This document shows positions 16,018 through 26,102 of a stretch of 64,000 nt of DNA, piece by piece (the first letter of the stretch is position 1; each line of letters starts with the position of its first letter). This stretch comes from Roseiarcus sp963721905. GTDB taxonomy: Bacteria; Pseudomonadota; Alphaproteobacteria; Rhizobiales; Beijerinckiaceae. A program made the translations under genes and the position numbers. The stretch is taken from assembly GCA_963721905.1 (NCBI GenBank), contig CAVRMF010000029.1, positions 1 to 64,000 on the forward strand, in the 5' to 3' direction. The notes under the pieces were generated by a model that saw only the letters and a program-made list of their open reading frames with translations, was not told the origin of the DNA and did no database searches.

Positions 16018-19000
16018 TCAGCGGTCGATCATGCGCGAGGGGTCGGGCGCGGGCTCGTTTCCCGTGCAGATCGGGTCTTTGACCTCGATGCCGTAACGGG
16101 CGAAAAGGCCAGCCGTATCGTGGTTACTGCCGAGCATCTTGCAGGCGGTCGCGACGATGTCGGGCGCCATTGGAGGGGCGACCCACACACGCGCGGTGTT
16201 GTCGTCGGACGCGGTCAGCACCCGCGCGCCATCGGAGCTGAACGCCGCGCTGGTGATCGAACCCGCGGGACGAAAGGGTTGTCCGATCTGCGCCCCGGTC
16301 GCCGCATCCCATACCTGCGCAGTTCCGTCAGTGGAAGCGGTCAGCACTCGCGCGCCGTCGGAACTAAAGGAAGCGCTGAAGACCAAATCCTCATGCTGCA
16401 GGGGTTTGCCGATCGACGCCCCGGTCTCGACATCCCATACCCGCGCGGTCCTGTCCGCGGACGCGGTCACCACCCGCGCGCCGTCGGGGCTGAACGCCGC
16501 GACGTAGACCGGCCCCTCATGCTGCAAGGGTTTGCTGATCGGCGCCCCGGTCGTCGCATCCCACACCCGCGCGGTCTTATCGAAGGACGCGGTCACCACC
16601 TGCGCGCCGTCGGGGCTGAACGACGCGCTCTGGACCGGACCGTCGTGCTGCAAGGATTTGCCGATCGGCGCCCCGGTCGCCGCATCCCACACCCGCGCGG
16701 TCTTGTCGTCGGACGCTGTCACCACCCGCGCGCCGTCGGGGCTGAACGCGGCGCTCTCGACGATATCCTCGTGCTGCATGGGTTGGCCGATTTGCGCCCC
16801 CGTCGCAGCATCCCAAACCCGCGCGGTCTTGTCGCTGGAGGCCGTCACCACCCGCGCGCCGTCGGGGCTGAACACCGCGACGTAGACCGGACCCTCATGC
16901 TGCAAGGGTTTGCCGATCGGCGCTCCGGTCGCCGCATCCCAAACCCGCGCGGTCCTGTCGCTGGAGGCCGTCACCACACGCGCGCCGTCGCGGCTGAACG
17001 TCGCGCTCTGGACCGGACCGGTGTGCTGCAGAGGTTTGCCGATGGGCGCCCCGGTCGCCGCATCCCAAACCCGCGCGGTCTTGTCTTTCGACCTGGTCAA
17101 CACCCTTGCGCCGTCTGGGCTGAACGTTGCGCCAATAATGATATCCTCGTGTTGCAACGCTTTGCCAATTGGCGCCCCGGCCGCCGAATCCCACAGCCGC
17201 GCCGTCATGTCGTCGGACGCTGTCACGACCCTCGTGCCGTCGGCGCTGAACGACGCGCTGTGGACCCGGCCTTCGTGCTGCAAGGGTTTGCCGATCGGCG
17301 CCCCGGTGGCCGCATCCCAAACTTGCGCGGTGTTGTTGTAGGTCGCGGTCGCCACAAGCGCGCCGTCGGTGCTAAACACGGCGCTCCAGACGCCGCTCTT
17401 GTGCTGCATGGGCTTGCCGATCGGCGCCCCGGTCGCGGCATCCCACATCCGCGCCGTTTTGTCTTGGGACGCGGTCACAACCCGCGCGCCGTCGGGGCTG
17501 AACGACGCGCTCTGGACCGGACCTTCGTGTTGCAGGGGTTTGCCGATCGGCGCCCCGGTCGCAGCATCCCAAACCCGCGCTGTATTGTCTTGGGACGCGG
17601 TCACCACCCTCGTGCCGTCGGGGCTGAACGCCGCCCTGCAGACTAAATCCCCGTGCCGCAAGGGTTTGCCGATCGGTGCCCCGGTCGCAGCATCCCAAAC
17701 CCGCGCGGTCTTGTCTTGGGACGCGGTCACCACCCTCGTGCCGTCGGGGCTGAACGCCGCGCTGTAGACTAAATCCCCGTGCCGCAAGGGTTCGCCGATC
17801 GGCGCCCCGGTCGCAGCATCCCACACCCTTGCGGTGTTGTCGTCGGACGCGGTCACCACCCGCACGCCGTCGGGGCTGAACGCCACCCTCCCAACGGCAT
17901 CCTCGTGCTGCATGGGTTTGCCGATCGGCGCCCCGGTCGCCACATCCCAAACCCGCGCGGTCTTGTCTTGGGACGCGGTCACCACCCGCTTGCCGTCGGG
18001 GCTGAACGCCGCGCCGAAGACCGTATCCTTGTGCTGCATGGGTTTGCCGATCGGCGCGCCGGTTTCTGCATCCCAGACCCGCGCGGTATCGTCACCAGAC
18101 GCCGTCACCACCCGCGTGCCGTCCGGGCTGAATGCGGCGCTCACGACACGACCGTGGTGCGTCAATGGCGGCGTGACTTCCAAGGGGCCCGTCAGCGCCT
18201 GCCCGAGCGCCTCGATCGTGCGGGAAAGCCGCGGGCGTTCGTCGGCGGGCGAACGCGGCCACGCGGCGAGCGCAAGTTTGACGGCGTCGGTGTAATGGCC
18301 GTCGAGAACTCGCCGCCAGTGACATCCCCGCCAGCGCACGTGTTTCGTTCGCGATCGCGGTCTTCTGCTCGGCCTTCGCCTGCTGCTCCGAATCCAGCGC
18401 GCGCGCCTCATTCGCGGTTGCAGTCTTTTGCGCCGCGTTGGCCTTGAACGCCTCCCACACTGCCCCGCCGGCAACGACGGCAAGCACCAATGCCGCGGCG
18501 AGCGAACCGAATGTGACGTTCCGCCGCGTTCTCGCCTTGCGGCGGTCCTCCGCCTCGACGCTCTTGACGCTCGCCTCTATGAATCCGCGCTCTTGCGCGC
18601 TCAGTTGCGTTGGATGCTCAACCAACCATCCGCGCGCTCGGCTGAGCTTCAAGCCCGTCAGCAGGGCGCCGGCCTTGTCCTTGTCTGCCGCCCCCTCCCA
18701 ATCGCGCAAATCCTGCTCGAGCTGCTGCTTGCCGATCAGGAACCCGCGCGCCGCGTCCAGCCAGGAGCGCAACAGCGGCCACTTGCGCAACAGCGCCTCG
18801 TGCGCGACTTCGACCATGGGCGTGTCGCCGTCCTGACGCACGATCAGGAGGCGCGCCTTCGCCAGTCGCTCGAGCAGCGGCTGAGCTTTGGCCGGCAGCT
18901 CGTCCAGCCGCGCCGGACGGCGGACATATTCGCCCTGGTCGTTGACCCTCACCATCGCTGGCACGAACGCCTCGCGCAGCGCCGTGAGTTCGTCGTCGCC

Positions 19001-20317
19001 CGGCTTCGCCTCGGCCAGCACCGCGTCGGCGGCTTTGCGCACCGCATTTTCCAGCGGGGTGAGCCCCGCCTTCCCGTCTCCGAGCGCGTTATAGCCGTCG
19101 AGACTCAGCAGCTTGTTCGGCGACCGGTCCCAAAGCTCGCGCAGCGCGAAGGCCAGAAGCGGCAGCGCGTCCTCCGTCGCCGCGTCGCGGGCGGCCTGCT
19201 GCACGAACGCCTCTTCGACGCCGACGCCGGCCACCTTCGCAGGCCCCTGGATGATCTGCGGAATGCGCGTGAGCGGCATCGGTCCGAGCGAGAATTCCTC
19301 GAACCGCGCCGTCAGCGCCGCCGCCGACTGGAGCTGCCCGAGAAAGTCCGACCGGATGGCCATCACCGCCATAAAAGGCAGGCTCTCGGAGAGCGCCTGG
19401 CTCAGAACTTCAAGAAAGCGCCTGGCCTCGTCGGGATCGGCGACGCCGAACAGCTCCTCTCCCTGGTCGATCGGGATCAGGACCTGCGCGTCGGCGGCGC
19501 CGGCCTTGACGCGCAGGTCGTTGGCGAGGTCCTCGAGCGAGCGCTTTGGGTCGGAGCCGACGAGGTCGTCCCTAAGCTTTCGCCAATCGGCGCCGGGGCC
19601 GGATGCCGCCGCGAGCGCCAAAGCCAGCGCGTCGACCGGGTGCAGCCGCGGCCGCATCGGCGGGATGACGATCCAGTTGCGGCCGGCGCGTTTGAGCCGT
19701 GGGATGACGCCGGCCCGCAAGAGCGAGGATTTGCCCGACCCGGATGACCCCAAAAGCGCGATCAACTTCGCGCCCCCCTGGGCCCGCCGCGCCTCACACC
19801 GCTCGATCAGGCGGCGGATATCGTCGTCGCGGCCGAAATAGAGCGCAGCGTCCTCTTCCTCGAAGGCGAGCAACCCGGGAAACGGCGGGCGGCTCGCATC
19901 CCAGGCGAAGCCGCCCTGGGCGTCGAGCGCAATTCGCACCAGTTCGTGCGAGAGCCGTTCGAGGCCGCCCGCGCGATCGCTGAGCAGGTTGAGCGTCTGG
20001 ATGTCGGGCGATATCTGAGCGTCGCCGGTCGGCGTCTCGATCACAAGGAAGATCGCCTTGCCGAGCGCGCGGGCCTGGGTGAACTCAGCGAAGCACCATT
20101 TCGAGGCCAGCCAGTTCGGCGTCTGAATGATGATGACGGCCTGGGACTGCTCGACCTCGCGGTAGAGCGTCTTCTCCCAGTCGGCGCCTGGCGGGATGCC
20201 GGATGCCTTGTCGAAGTCGAGGAAGGCGGTCTCGAACCCCTGGCCGGCGAGCCAGGCCTTCATCTTTGCGGCCGCCTCGTCGTCGCGGCTCGAATGCGAG
20301 ATGAAAATGCGCGCCAT
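16018..20317 (-). CDS. TIR-STAND NTPase-WD40 protein (about 1432 aa), one-base frameshift near 18307
   Basis: Domains in order: a TIR domain (about residues 1-135, MARIFISHSSRDDEAAAKM; putative catalytic Glu78 in SKWCFAEF); a linker; a STAND/AAA-like NTPase with Walker A LLGSSGSGKSSLL (about 188-200) and Walker B QVLIPIDQGEELF; a long helical region; one membrane-like helix (SLAAALVLAVVAGGAVW); a coiled segment rich in Ala/Glu/Gln; then 16 WD40 repeats of 42 residues and a short C-terminal tail with two Cys. TIR domains on bacterial STAND proteins consume NAD+ on activation; WD40 arrays usually sense a ligand. At 18307-18308 one extra base (AGTTCTC for AGTCTC on the coding strand) puts the WD40 part in another frame; removing it gives exactly 1433 codons. 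The start at 20317 is set by the TIR N-terminus. A role in phage defence by abortive response is inferred. Confidence 0.85.
16150..18165 (-). repeat. tandem array of 16 WD40-encoding 126-bp units
   Basis: Sixteen head-to-tail units of about 126 bp, each encoding SPDGxRVVTASxDxTARVWDAATGAPIGKPLQH-type text (approximate outer limits). The units are strongly alike at DNA level as well as protein level; internal units share long identical stretches, pointing to recent duplication and gene conversion. The last unit is the most diverged. Confidence 0.9.
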
Positions 20318-20673
20318 CCGCCGTCGTCCTATCCGGGCTCCGACCCGCCGTTTCCCTGACAACCGCCGGATGATTTGGGAAATGTACCCGAACCCAAGCG
20401 TTTCACAAGCATGAAAGGCCTGGCTGCACATTGACAACCCGCCCGCGCCATGGTTTTTCGAACCCCGCGCCGGCGGCTTTTCGCGCCCGGCGCCGGAGCC
20501 GTCTCGATGCCGCAGCGCCGCTCGAAAACGACGACCATAACGCGCCCCGCCAAAAAAGGCGGGACGAACGGCTGAACGCGCCTTCCGCTGTCCTCCCCGG
20601 CGGTGGCGCCGGGCGAAGGTCCGCTTGCGAGCGGACGCCAAACGGGAGGGACGAGAGCCAAAGGAATTCTACG
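20318..20673. promoter_or_regulatory. divergent intergenic region between the TIR-STAND gene and asd
   Basis: 356 bases that must carry both promoters. Toward asd there are two leader hairpins: CCCGCC-aaaaaa-GGCGGG near 20548-20565, and a perfect GTCCGCT-tgcg-AGCGGAC at 20619-20636, followed by AAAGGAATTC as the asd ribosome site. I see no convincing -35/-10 pair. Confidence 0.4.
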
Positions 20674-21711
20674 ATGTTAGGCTTCAAGGTCGCGGTCGCC
20701 GGCGCCACCGGCAATGTCGGCCGCGAGATGTTGGCGATCCTCGCCGAGCGCCGCTTTCCTGTTTCCGAGGTCGCCGCGCTCGCCTCCCCCGCCTCGATCG
20801 GCCGCGAAGTTTCGTTCGGCGACCGGACGCTCAAGTGCAAGGCGCTCGAGCACTATGACTTTTCCGATACCGACATCTGCCTCATGTCGGCCGGCGGCGC
20901 CGTGTCGAAGGAATACTCGCCACGAATCGGCGCCAGGGGCTGCGTCGTCATCGACAATTCGTCCGCCTGGCGGATGGACCCCGACGTGCCGCTGATCGTG
21001 CCGGAGGTCAACGCCGCGGCGGCCAAGGGCTTCGGCAAGAAGAATATCATCGCCAACCCGAACTGCTCGACCGCCCAGCTCGTCGTCGCGCTGAAGCCGC
21101 TGCACGACGCCGCGACGATTAAGCGGGTGGTGGTGGCGACCTATCAGTCGGTCTCGGGCGCGGGCAAGGAGGCGATGGACGAGCTCTTCTCGCAGACGCG
21201 GGCCGTGTTTGTCTCCGATCCGGTCGAGCCAAAGAAGTTCCCCAAGCGAATCGCCTTCAACGTCATTCCCCAAATCGAGGGCTTCATGGACGACGGCTCG
21301 ACCAAGGAAGAGTGGAAGATGGTCGCCGAGACGAAGAAGATCCTCGACCCGAAGATCAGGCTGACGGCGACCTGCGTGCGGGTGCCGGTGTTCATCGGCC
21401 ACTCGGAGGCGGTCAACATCGAGTTCGAAAAGCCGATCAGCGCCGACGAAGCGCGCGAGATCCTGCGCAAGGCGCCCGGCTGCCTCGTCATCGACCGGCG
21501 CGAGCCCGGCGGCTATATCACCCCGCACGAGGCGGCCGGCGAGGACGCGACCTATATCAGCCGAATCCGCGACGACCCGACGATCGAGAACGGCCTCAAC
21601 ATCTGGGTCGTGTCCGACAACCTGCGAAAGGGCGCCGCGCTGAACGCCGTGCAGATCGCCGAGGCGCTCGCCAATCGCGGCTGGCTGAAGCCGAGGGCGA
21701 AGGCGGCGTGA
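20674..21711 (+). CDS. asd: aspartate-semialdehyde dehydrogenase
   Basis: Reduces aspartyl phosphate to aspartate semialdehyde, the branch step to lysine/diaminopimelate, threonine and methionine. 345 residues, the normal size. N-terminal NADP-binding VAVAGATGNVGREMLAIL; active-site cysteine in NPNCSTAQLVVALKPL; SVSGAGKEAMDEL; the substrate-binding stretch TCVRVPVFIGHSEAVNIEF; and the C-terminal GGYITP and DNLRKGAALNAVQIAE. ATG at 20674 with AAAGGA upstream; the frame is open further back but without homology. Confidence 0.97.
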   Translation: MLGFKVAVAGATGNVGREMLAILAERRFPVSEVAALASPASIGREVSFGDRTLKCKALEHYDFSDTDICLMSAGGAVSKEYSPRIGARGCVVIDNSSAWRMDPDVPLIVPEVNAAAAKGFGKKNIIANPNCSTAQLVVALKPLHDAATIKRVVVATYQSVSGAGKEAMDELFSQTRAVFVSDPVEPKKFPKRIAFNVIPQIEGFMDDGSTKEEWKMVAETKKILDPKIRLTATCVRVPVFIGHSEAVNIEFEKPISADEAREILRKAPGCLVIDRREPGGYITPHEAAGEDATYISRIRDDPTIENGLNIWVVSDNLRKGAALNAVQIAEALANRGWLKPRAKAA

Positions 21712-21779
21712 GGGGCGGCGGACCCTCGTGCCCTTCACGGCCGGGCGTAGCCCGTCGAAAGACGGGCGTCTCTCGACGC

Positions 21780-21926
21780 CCTTTGTCCCGGCCACCCACG
21801 CGGTCCCGCGCTCACGTCACGGCAGCCAACCATCGAACGCCAAAACTGTCTATGCGCTGCAGCGTCGGCCGGCCCGAGATTCGAGCTGGCTCTGATTGCA
21901 CTTCGGCGTGGATGGCCGGGACAAAG
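21780..21926. repeat. inverted repeat pair in the asd-exbB intergenic region
   Basis: CTTTGTCCCGGCCACCCACGC at 21780-21800 is mirrored by GCGTGGATGGCCGGGACAAAG at 21906-21926 (one mismatch). It is the kind of dispersed palindromic unit scattered between genes in Rhizobiales. The whole 21712-22033 gap contains no gene I can support. Confidence 0.65.
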
Positions 21927-22033
21927 CCCGGCGATGACGGGGGTGGGGCCCGTCCCGCCACAGCGTCATTAAACTTGATATAGTCGCAACTTGCGAATAT
22001 CCGCTGTCCCCGTGAACCCCTGCCCGGCGATCC

Positions 22034-22972
22034 ATGGCTGCTGATCCGGATATCCGTCTTCTCACCTCTCCGCGCATTTTCCTCGTCGGGATGGCCGCGT
22101 TTCTTGCGCTGGTCGGCTTCGTCGTCCTTATTCTCTACAAGCAGATTGCGCTCGCCTTCAGCGCCAATCCGGGGCTCAACGGGCTCATCCTCGGGGTTCT
22201 GGCGATCGGATCGCTGTTTGCGTTCCGTCAGGTCATCCGGCTCTTTCGCGAAATTCACTGGGTCAATTCCCTGACCGGCGAGCAGGCCGGCAAGACGGTC
22301 GGCCAGCCTATTCTGCTCGCGCCGATGGCGGCGATGCTGAACGCGGGCGCCGGCGCTCGGGGCTTGTCGACCATCACGACGCGGGCGATCCTCAATTCGA
22401 TCGCCACCCGTCTCGACGAGGGGCGAGAGCTCAACCGCTATCTCGTCGGCCTGCTGGTGTTCCTCGGTCTTCTCGGAACGTTTTGGGGCCTCCTCGAGAC
22501 GGTGCACTCGATCAGCGGGGTGATCGAGAGCATGAAGACCGGCTCTGACACCGCGACGATGTTCGACGACCTCAAGACCGGTCTTTCGGCGCCGATCGCC
22601 GGCATGAGCGTTTCGTTCACCTCTTCGCTCTTCGGTCTCGCCAGTTCGCTGGTCCTCGGCTTTCTCGATCTTCAGGCCGGACAGGCGCAGAACCGCTTCT
22701 ATTCCGAGTTCGAGGAATTCCTCGCGGGCCATGTCGAGACCGCCCCGCCAGCCGAAGTCCTGCCCCAGCCGACGGTCGTCGTCCAGCCGCAAGTCGAGCA
22801 TCAGCGCAACACAGCCGCGATCGCGACGCTGGCCGAGGGCATCCAGTCGCTGGTCGGCCACATGCGCACCGAGCAGCAGCAGATCCGCGACTGGGTTGAC
22901 GTGCAGGCCGCCCAGCAGGAGGACATCGGCAAGCTTCTGCGCCGCCTGCTCGAGGAGTTGGGAACGCGGTAG
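22034..22972 (+). CDS. MotA/TolQ/ExbB-family proton-channel-like membrane protein
   Basis: 312 residues. Membrane segments at about 15-37 and 50-65, a large cytoplasmic loop, then YLVGLLVFLGLLGTFWGLLETV (about 137-158) and a GLSAPIAGMSVSFTSSLFGLASSLVLGFL pair (about 180-210), which is the conserved MotA/ExbB channel core. The C-terminal tail is a coiled coil. Proteins of this type couple the proton gradient to a periplasmic arm. The neighbouring OmpA/MotB-like gene 172 bases downstream supplies that partner, so the two form a stator-like pair, probably for envelope maintenance. No flagellar, Tol or Zorya genes adjoin. Confidence 0.85.
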   Translation: MAADPDIRLLTSPRIFLVGMAAFLALVGFVVLILYKQIALAFSANPGLNGLILGVLAIGSLFAFRQVIRLFREIHWVNSLTGEQAGKTVGQPILLAPMAAMLNAGAGARGLSTITTRAILNSIATRLDEGRELNRYLVGLLVFLGLLGTFWGLLETVHSISGVIESMKTGSDTATMFDDLKTGLSAPIAGMSVSFTSSLFGLASSLVLGFLDLQAGQAQNRFYSEFEEFLAGHVETAPPAEVLPQPTVVVQPQVEHQRNTAAIATLAEGIQSLVGHMRTEQQQIRDWVDVQAAQQEDIGKLLRRLLEELGTR

Positions 22973-22982
22973 GGTGGGGATC

Positions 22983-23104
22983 TGTAGCCGCGTTCGCTGA
23001 ACGCGGCTGACTTGTAGACGCGGTCGCTGACCGCGTCTGCCGCGCTCCATAGGGTGTCCGGAAGGACGCCCGTCTCGCGACGGGCTATGGAGCGCGGCTA
23101 CATA
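22983..23104. repeat. REP-like palindromic repeat cluster, copy 1
   Basis: Three hairpins in a row: TAGCCGCGTTCGCTGAACGCGGCT, TAGACGCGGTCGCTGACCGCGTCT, and an outer CCGCGCTCCATAG (23040-23052) with CTATGGAGCGCGG (23085-23097). The same units recur at 45347 and 63533 in this window. Confidence 0.8.
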
Positions 23105-23144
23105 GCCTCTGCTCGCCGAGCGGGGAGAGAGAAGAGGAGCAGCG

Positions 23145-24170
23145 ATGGCGCTGTCGCGCGGACGCCGGTACGAGGCGGTGAACTACTGGCCGGGCTTCGT
23201 CGACGCCCTGTCGACGATGCTGCTCGTCATCATCTTTCTTCTCTCTGTGTTCATGCTGGCGCAGTTCTTCCTGTCGCGGGAAGTGAGCGGAAAGGACGAG
23301 GCGCTCGCCAGGCTCAACCAGCAGATCGAGGAGCTGACGAATCTGCTGGCGCTGGAGCGCACGCAGAAGAGCTCCGACGAGACCAAGATCTCGGCCCTGA
23401 CGGCGACGCTCGACAGCGCGGAACGTGAGCAGAAAAGGCTCAAGGACGCCGCCGCCGAGGGCGCGGCCGCCGCCGACGCCGGAGCGCGCGCGGCCGCCGC
23501 CACGAGCGCGCTCGACGAGCAGAAGGAGATTTCCGCCCGCGCGCTGGCCCAGGTCGACGTGCTCAACCAGCAGATCGCGGCGCTGCGCAAGCAGCTCGCC
23601 GCGATCGAGGACGCGCTCTCGGCCTCGGAAGCCGCCAACAAGGAATCGCAGTCGAAGATCGCCGATCTCGGGGCGCGGCTCAATGTCGCGCTCGCGCAGA
23701 AAGTGCAGGAGCTCAACCGCTATCGCTCAGACTTCTTCGGCCGCTTAAGGCAGATCCTCGGCTCGCGGCCGGACATCAGGGTGGTCGGCGACCGGTTCGT
23801 GTTCGAATCCTCGGTTCTGTTCGACGTCGGCAAGGCCGACATCAGCGGCGCCGGCAAGCAGTCGCTCGACACGCTGGCTTCGGCCGTCCTCGATCTCGAG
23901 CGGGAAATTCCGCCAGATATCCCGTGGATCCTGCGCGTCGACGGGCACACCGACAACCGTCCGCTGACCGGCGCCGGCCAGTACAAGTCGAACTGGGAGC
24001 TCTCGGCCGCGCGCGCGGTCGCGGTCGTGCAATATCTGATCTCCAAGGGCGTGGAGCCGGATCGGCTGGCGGCCGCCGGCTTCGGCGAATTCCAGCCGAT
24101 CGACCAGGGAACGGACGAGGACTCGCTCGCCCGCAATCGCCGGATCGAGCTCAAATTGACCGAGCGGTGA
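23145..24170 (+). CDS. OmpA/MotB-domain peptidoglycan-binding protein
   Basis: 341 residues: short cytoplasmic N-terminus, one membrane helix (STMLLVIIFLLSVFMLAQFFL, about 25-45), a long coiled coil (about 50-185), and a C-terminal OmpA/MotB domain with FESSVLFDVGKADIS, VDGHTDNRPL, SNWELSAARAVAVVQYL and RNRRIELKLTER. The N-terminal YWPGFVDALSTMLLV holds an Asp near the membrane as in MotB stators. It binds peptidoglycan and is paired with the upstream channel protein. Its TGA overlaps the GTG of the acetyltransferase gene. Confidence 0.88.
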   Translation: MALSRGRRYEAVNYWPGFVDALSTMLLVIIFLLSVFMLAQFFLSREVSGKDEALARLNQQIEELTNLLALERTQKSSDETKISALTATLDSAEREQKRLKDAAAEGAAAADAGARAAAATSALDEQKEISARALAQVDVLNQQIAALRKQLAAIEDALSASEAANKESQSKIADLGARLNVALAQKVQELNRYRSDFFGRLRQILGSRPDIRVVGDRFVFESSVLFDVGKADISGAGKQSLDTLASAVLDLEREIPPDIPWILRVDGHTDNRPLTGAGQYKSNWELSAARAVAVVQYLISKGVEPDRLAAAGFGEFQPIDQGTDEDSLARNRRIELKLTER

Positions 24171-24646
24171 GCGCTTTCGCTCGGTCTTTGCGCGACTACG
24201 CCGAGGCCGATCTCACGGCGCTCATCGATCTCTGGGTCGTCGCCTGGCGCGATACGGGCTTCACCATTGATTTCGACGCGCGCCGCGGATGGCTCGGCAA
24301 TCATTTGCGCACGCTCTGCGGCGATGGCGCGGCGATCGTCGTCGGCCTCGACGCGGACGGCGCGCCGGCCGGCTTCGTCACCATCGATGCGAAAACCGGC
24401 GCTCTCGATCAGCTTTGCGTCGCGCCCTCCGAGCGGGGTTCGGGGCTGGCGCGAGCGCTGCTCGACGAGGCCAAACGGCGCTCGCCCGGCGCCGTCGAAC
24501 TTGAAGTGAACGAGGCGAACGCGCGAGCGCTCCATTTCTACCAACGCGAGGGGTTCGCTGCTGTCTCGCGAGGCACGAGCGCGCTCTCCGGGCTGCCGAC
24601 GCTGAAGATGCGGTGGAAGGCGAAGGAGGGAGGCTCGCCGCCTTGA
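24167..24646 (+). CDS. GNAT-family N-acetyltransferase
   Basis: 159 residues from a GTG overlapping the previous stop (GTGA). GNAT landmarks: LRDYAEADLTALIDLWVVAWRDTG, the beta4/alpha3 acetyl-CoA loop LDQLCVAPSERGSGLARALLDEAK, and the C-terminal NEANARALHFYQREGFAAVSRG. It may modify a small metabolite; substrate unknown. It is translationally coupled to the OmpA-domain gene, though a functional link is not obvious. Confidence 0.82.
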   Translation: MSAFARSLRDYAEADLTALIDLWVVAWRDTGFTIDFDARRGWLGNHLRTLCGDGAAIVVGLDADGAPAGFVTIDAKTGALDQLCVAPSERGSGLARALLDEAKRRSPGAVELEVNEANARALHFYQREGFAAVSRGTSALSGLPTLKMRWKAKEGGSPP

Positions 24647-24779
24647 AGCGCATGGGGCTTGATCAACGGTTGCCAGCGACGGCGTTCCCCGCTAGGCCAC
24701 ACGCCTAGCAGCGCCGGAACGGCGACGCCGCCTAATAGGCGGGACCAACGCCCGCCAACCTCCGGGGAGGAAGCCAAAC

Positions 24780-25889
24780 ATGCGCGCTCTTATTTCTTTG
24801 TCGCTGGCAGGGTGCGCTCTGTCGGCGCTAACCGCGGCGGCTCGCGCTCAAGACGTCACGATCGCGGTCGCCGGACCGATGACCGGCCCCGTCGCGTCGA
24901 TCGGCGAGCAGATGAAACGGGGCGCGGAGACCGCGGCCGCCGCGATCAACGACGCCGGCGGCGTCAACGGGCGCAAGATCAAGATCGTCATCGAGGACGA
25001 CGCCTGCGATCCGAAGCAGGCGGTCGCCGTCGCCAATCTCATCGTCGGCCAGCAGATCAAGTTCGTCGACGGCCACGCCTGCTCCGGATCGTCGATCCCG
25101 GCGTCGGACATCTACGCCGACAACAACGTCTTGATGATGAGCCCGGCTTCGTCGAACCCGGTGCTGACCGAAAAGGGCCATCCGACGATCATGCGGCTCT
25201 ATGGCCGCGACGACGCGCAGGGCGCCTTCATCGCGCCCTGGATCGCCGACAAGTACAAGGGCAAAAAGATCGCGATCCTCCACGACAAGTCGGCTTACGG
25301 CAAAGGGCTCGCCTCCGTCGTGAAGCAGAAGCTCAACGCCGGCGGGGTGACGGAAATCCTGTTCGAAGGCATCAATCCGGGCGAGAAGGATTACACTGCG
25401 ATCATCACCAAGCTGAAGAGCGCCGGCGCCGAGTTCGTCTATTTCGGCGGCTACCACACCGAAGCGGGCCTCATGCTGCGGCAGGCCGCCGACCAGGGCT
25501 ACAAGCTCAACCTGATGACAGGCGACAGCATCGCGACCTCCGAGTTCTGGCAGATCTCGGGGCCGGCCGGCGAAGGCACCCTCTTCACCTTCCCGACCGA
25601 CCCGCGTCGTTCGCCAACCGCCGAGCATGCGCTCCAGCAATTCAAGGCGCAGGGCTTCGATCCGGAAGGCTTCACCCTCTTCAGCTACGGCGTCGTCCAG
25701 GCGATCGCCGAGGGGATCAAACGGGCCGGCTCCGACGATCCGGCGAAAGTCGCCAAGGCGCTCGAGGACGGCAAGCCGGTCGACACGGTAATGGGCCCGG
25801 TGCGGTTCGACGACAAAGGCGACATCAGGGATCCGAGATACGACATTAACATGTGGACGGCAGGCAAATACGCCCCGATCGCCCAGTAG
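24780..25889 (+). CDS. branched-chain amino-acid type ABC transporter substrate-binding protein
   Basis: 369 residues, periplasmic. Signal peptide LISLSLAGCALSALTAAARA; then the LivJ/LivK-type fold with VTIAVAGPMTGPVASIGEQMKRGAE, INDAGGVNGRKIKIVIEDDACDPKQAVAVA, HACSGSSIPASDIY and the central FEGINPGEKDYTAIITKLK. The ribosome site GGGGAGG is well placed. No permease or ATPase genes are adjacent, so it is an orphan binding protein here. The ligand may be a branched-chain amino acid, an amide or urea-like compound. Confidence 0.9.
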   Translation: MRALISLSLAGCALSALTAAARAQDVTIAVAGPMTGPVASIGEQMKRGAETAAAAINDAGGVNGRKIKIVIEDDACDPKQAVAVANLIVGQQIKFVDGHACSGSSIPASDIYADNNVLMMSPASSNPVLTEKGHPTIMRLYGRDDAQGAFIAPWIADKYKGKKIAILHDKSAYGKGLASVVKQKLNAGGVTEILFEGINPGEKDYTAIITKLKSAGAEFVYFGGYHTEAGLMLRQAADQGYKLNLMTGDSIATSEFWQISGPAGEGTLFTFPTDPRRSPTAEHALQQFKAQGFDPEGFTLFSYGVVQAIAEGIKRAGSDDPAKVAKALEDGKPVDTVMGPVRFDDKGDIRDPRYDINMWTAGKYAPIAQ

Positions 25890-25891
25890 GC

Positions 25892-25999
25892 ATCCTTCGA
25901 GACGCGCCTTCGGCGCTCCTCAGGATGAGGCTTTATTTTTGATCTCAACAGCTTGAGCTCATCCTGAGGAGCGATGCGAAGCTTCGCGTTTCGAAGGAC
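25892..25999. repeat. large imperfect palindrome (rhizobial intergenic repeat)
   Basis: Left arm ATCCTTCGAGACGCGCC...CTCCTCAGGATGAG (25892-25929) and right arm CTCATCCTGAGGAGCG...TTTCGAAGGAC (25958-25999) are inverted copies. The phrase CTCATCCTGAGGAG is a widespread intergenic repeat in Bradyrhizobium-like genomes. A GGCTTTATTTTT run between the arms could help terminate the transcript of the preceding gene. Confidence 0.75.
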
Positions 26000-26102
26000 G
26001 CCCATGCGTCCGCTGCCGGTCGCGGGCTCAAAGGCGCACAATGAGCCGGTCGCTCCGTCGTTGCCGTGAAGCCGGTGGGGCGCCGGGGGCCGGAGGCGCA
26101 CA

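Noticed and set aside
16150..18165. CRISPR array
   Set aside because: The regular repeats have a 126-bp period, no spacers, and translate as WD40 repeats.
22034..24170. Zorya anti-phage system (MotA/MotB-like pair)
   Set aside because: The pair resembles ZorA/ZorB in general fold only; no ZorC/ZorD/ZorE-like helicase or nuclease gene follows, and the next genes are an acetyltransferase and an amino-acid-binding protein. A housekeeping ExbB/OmpA-type pair fits better.
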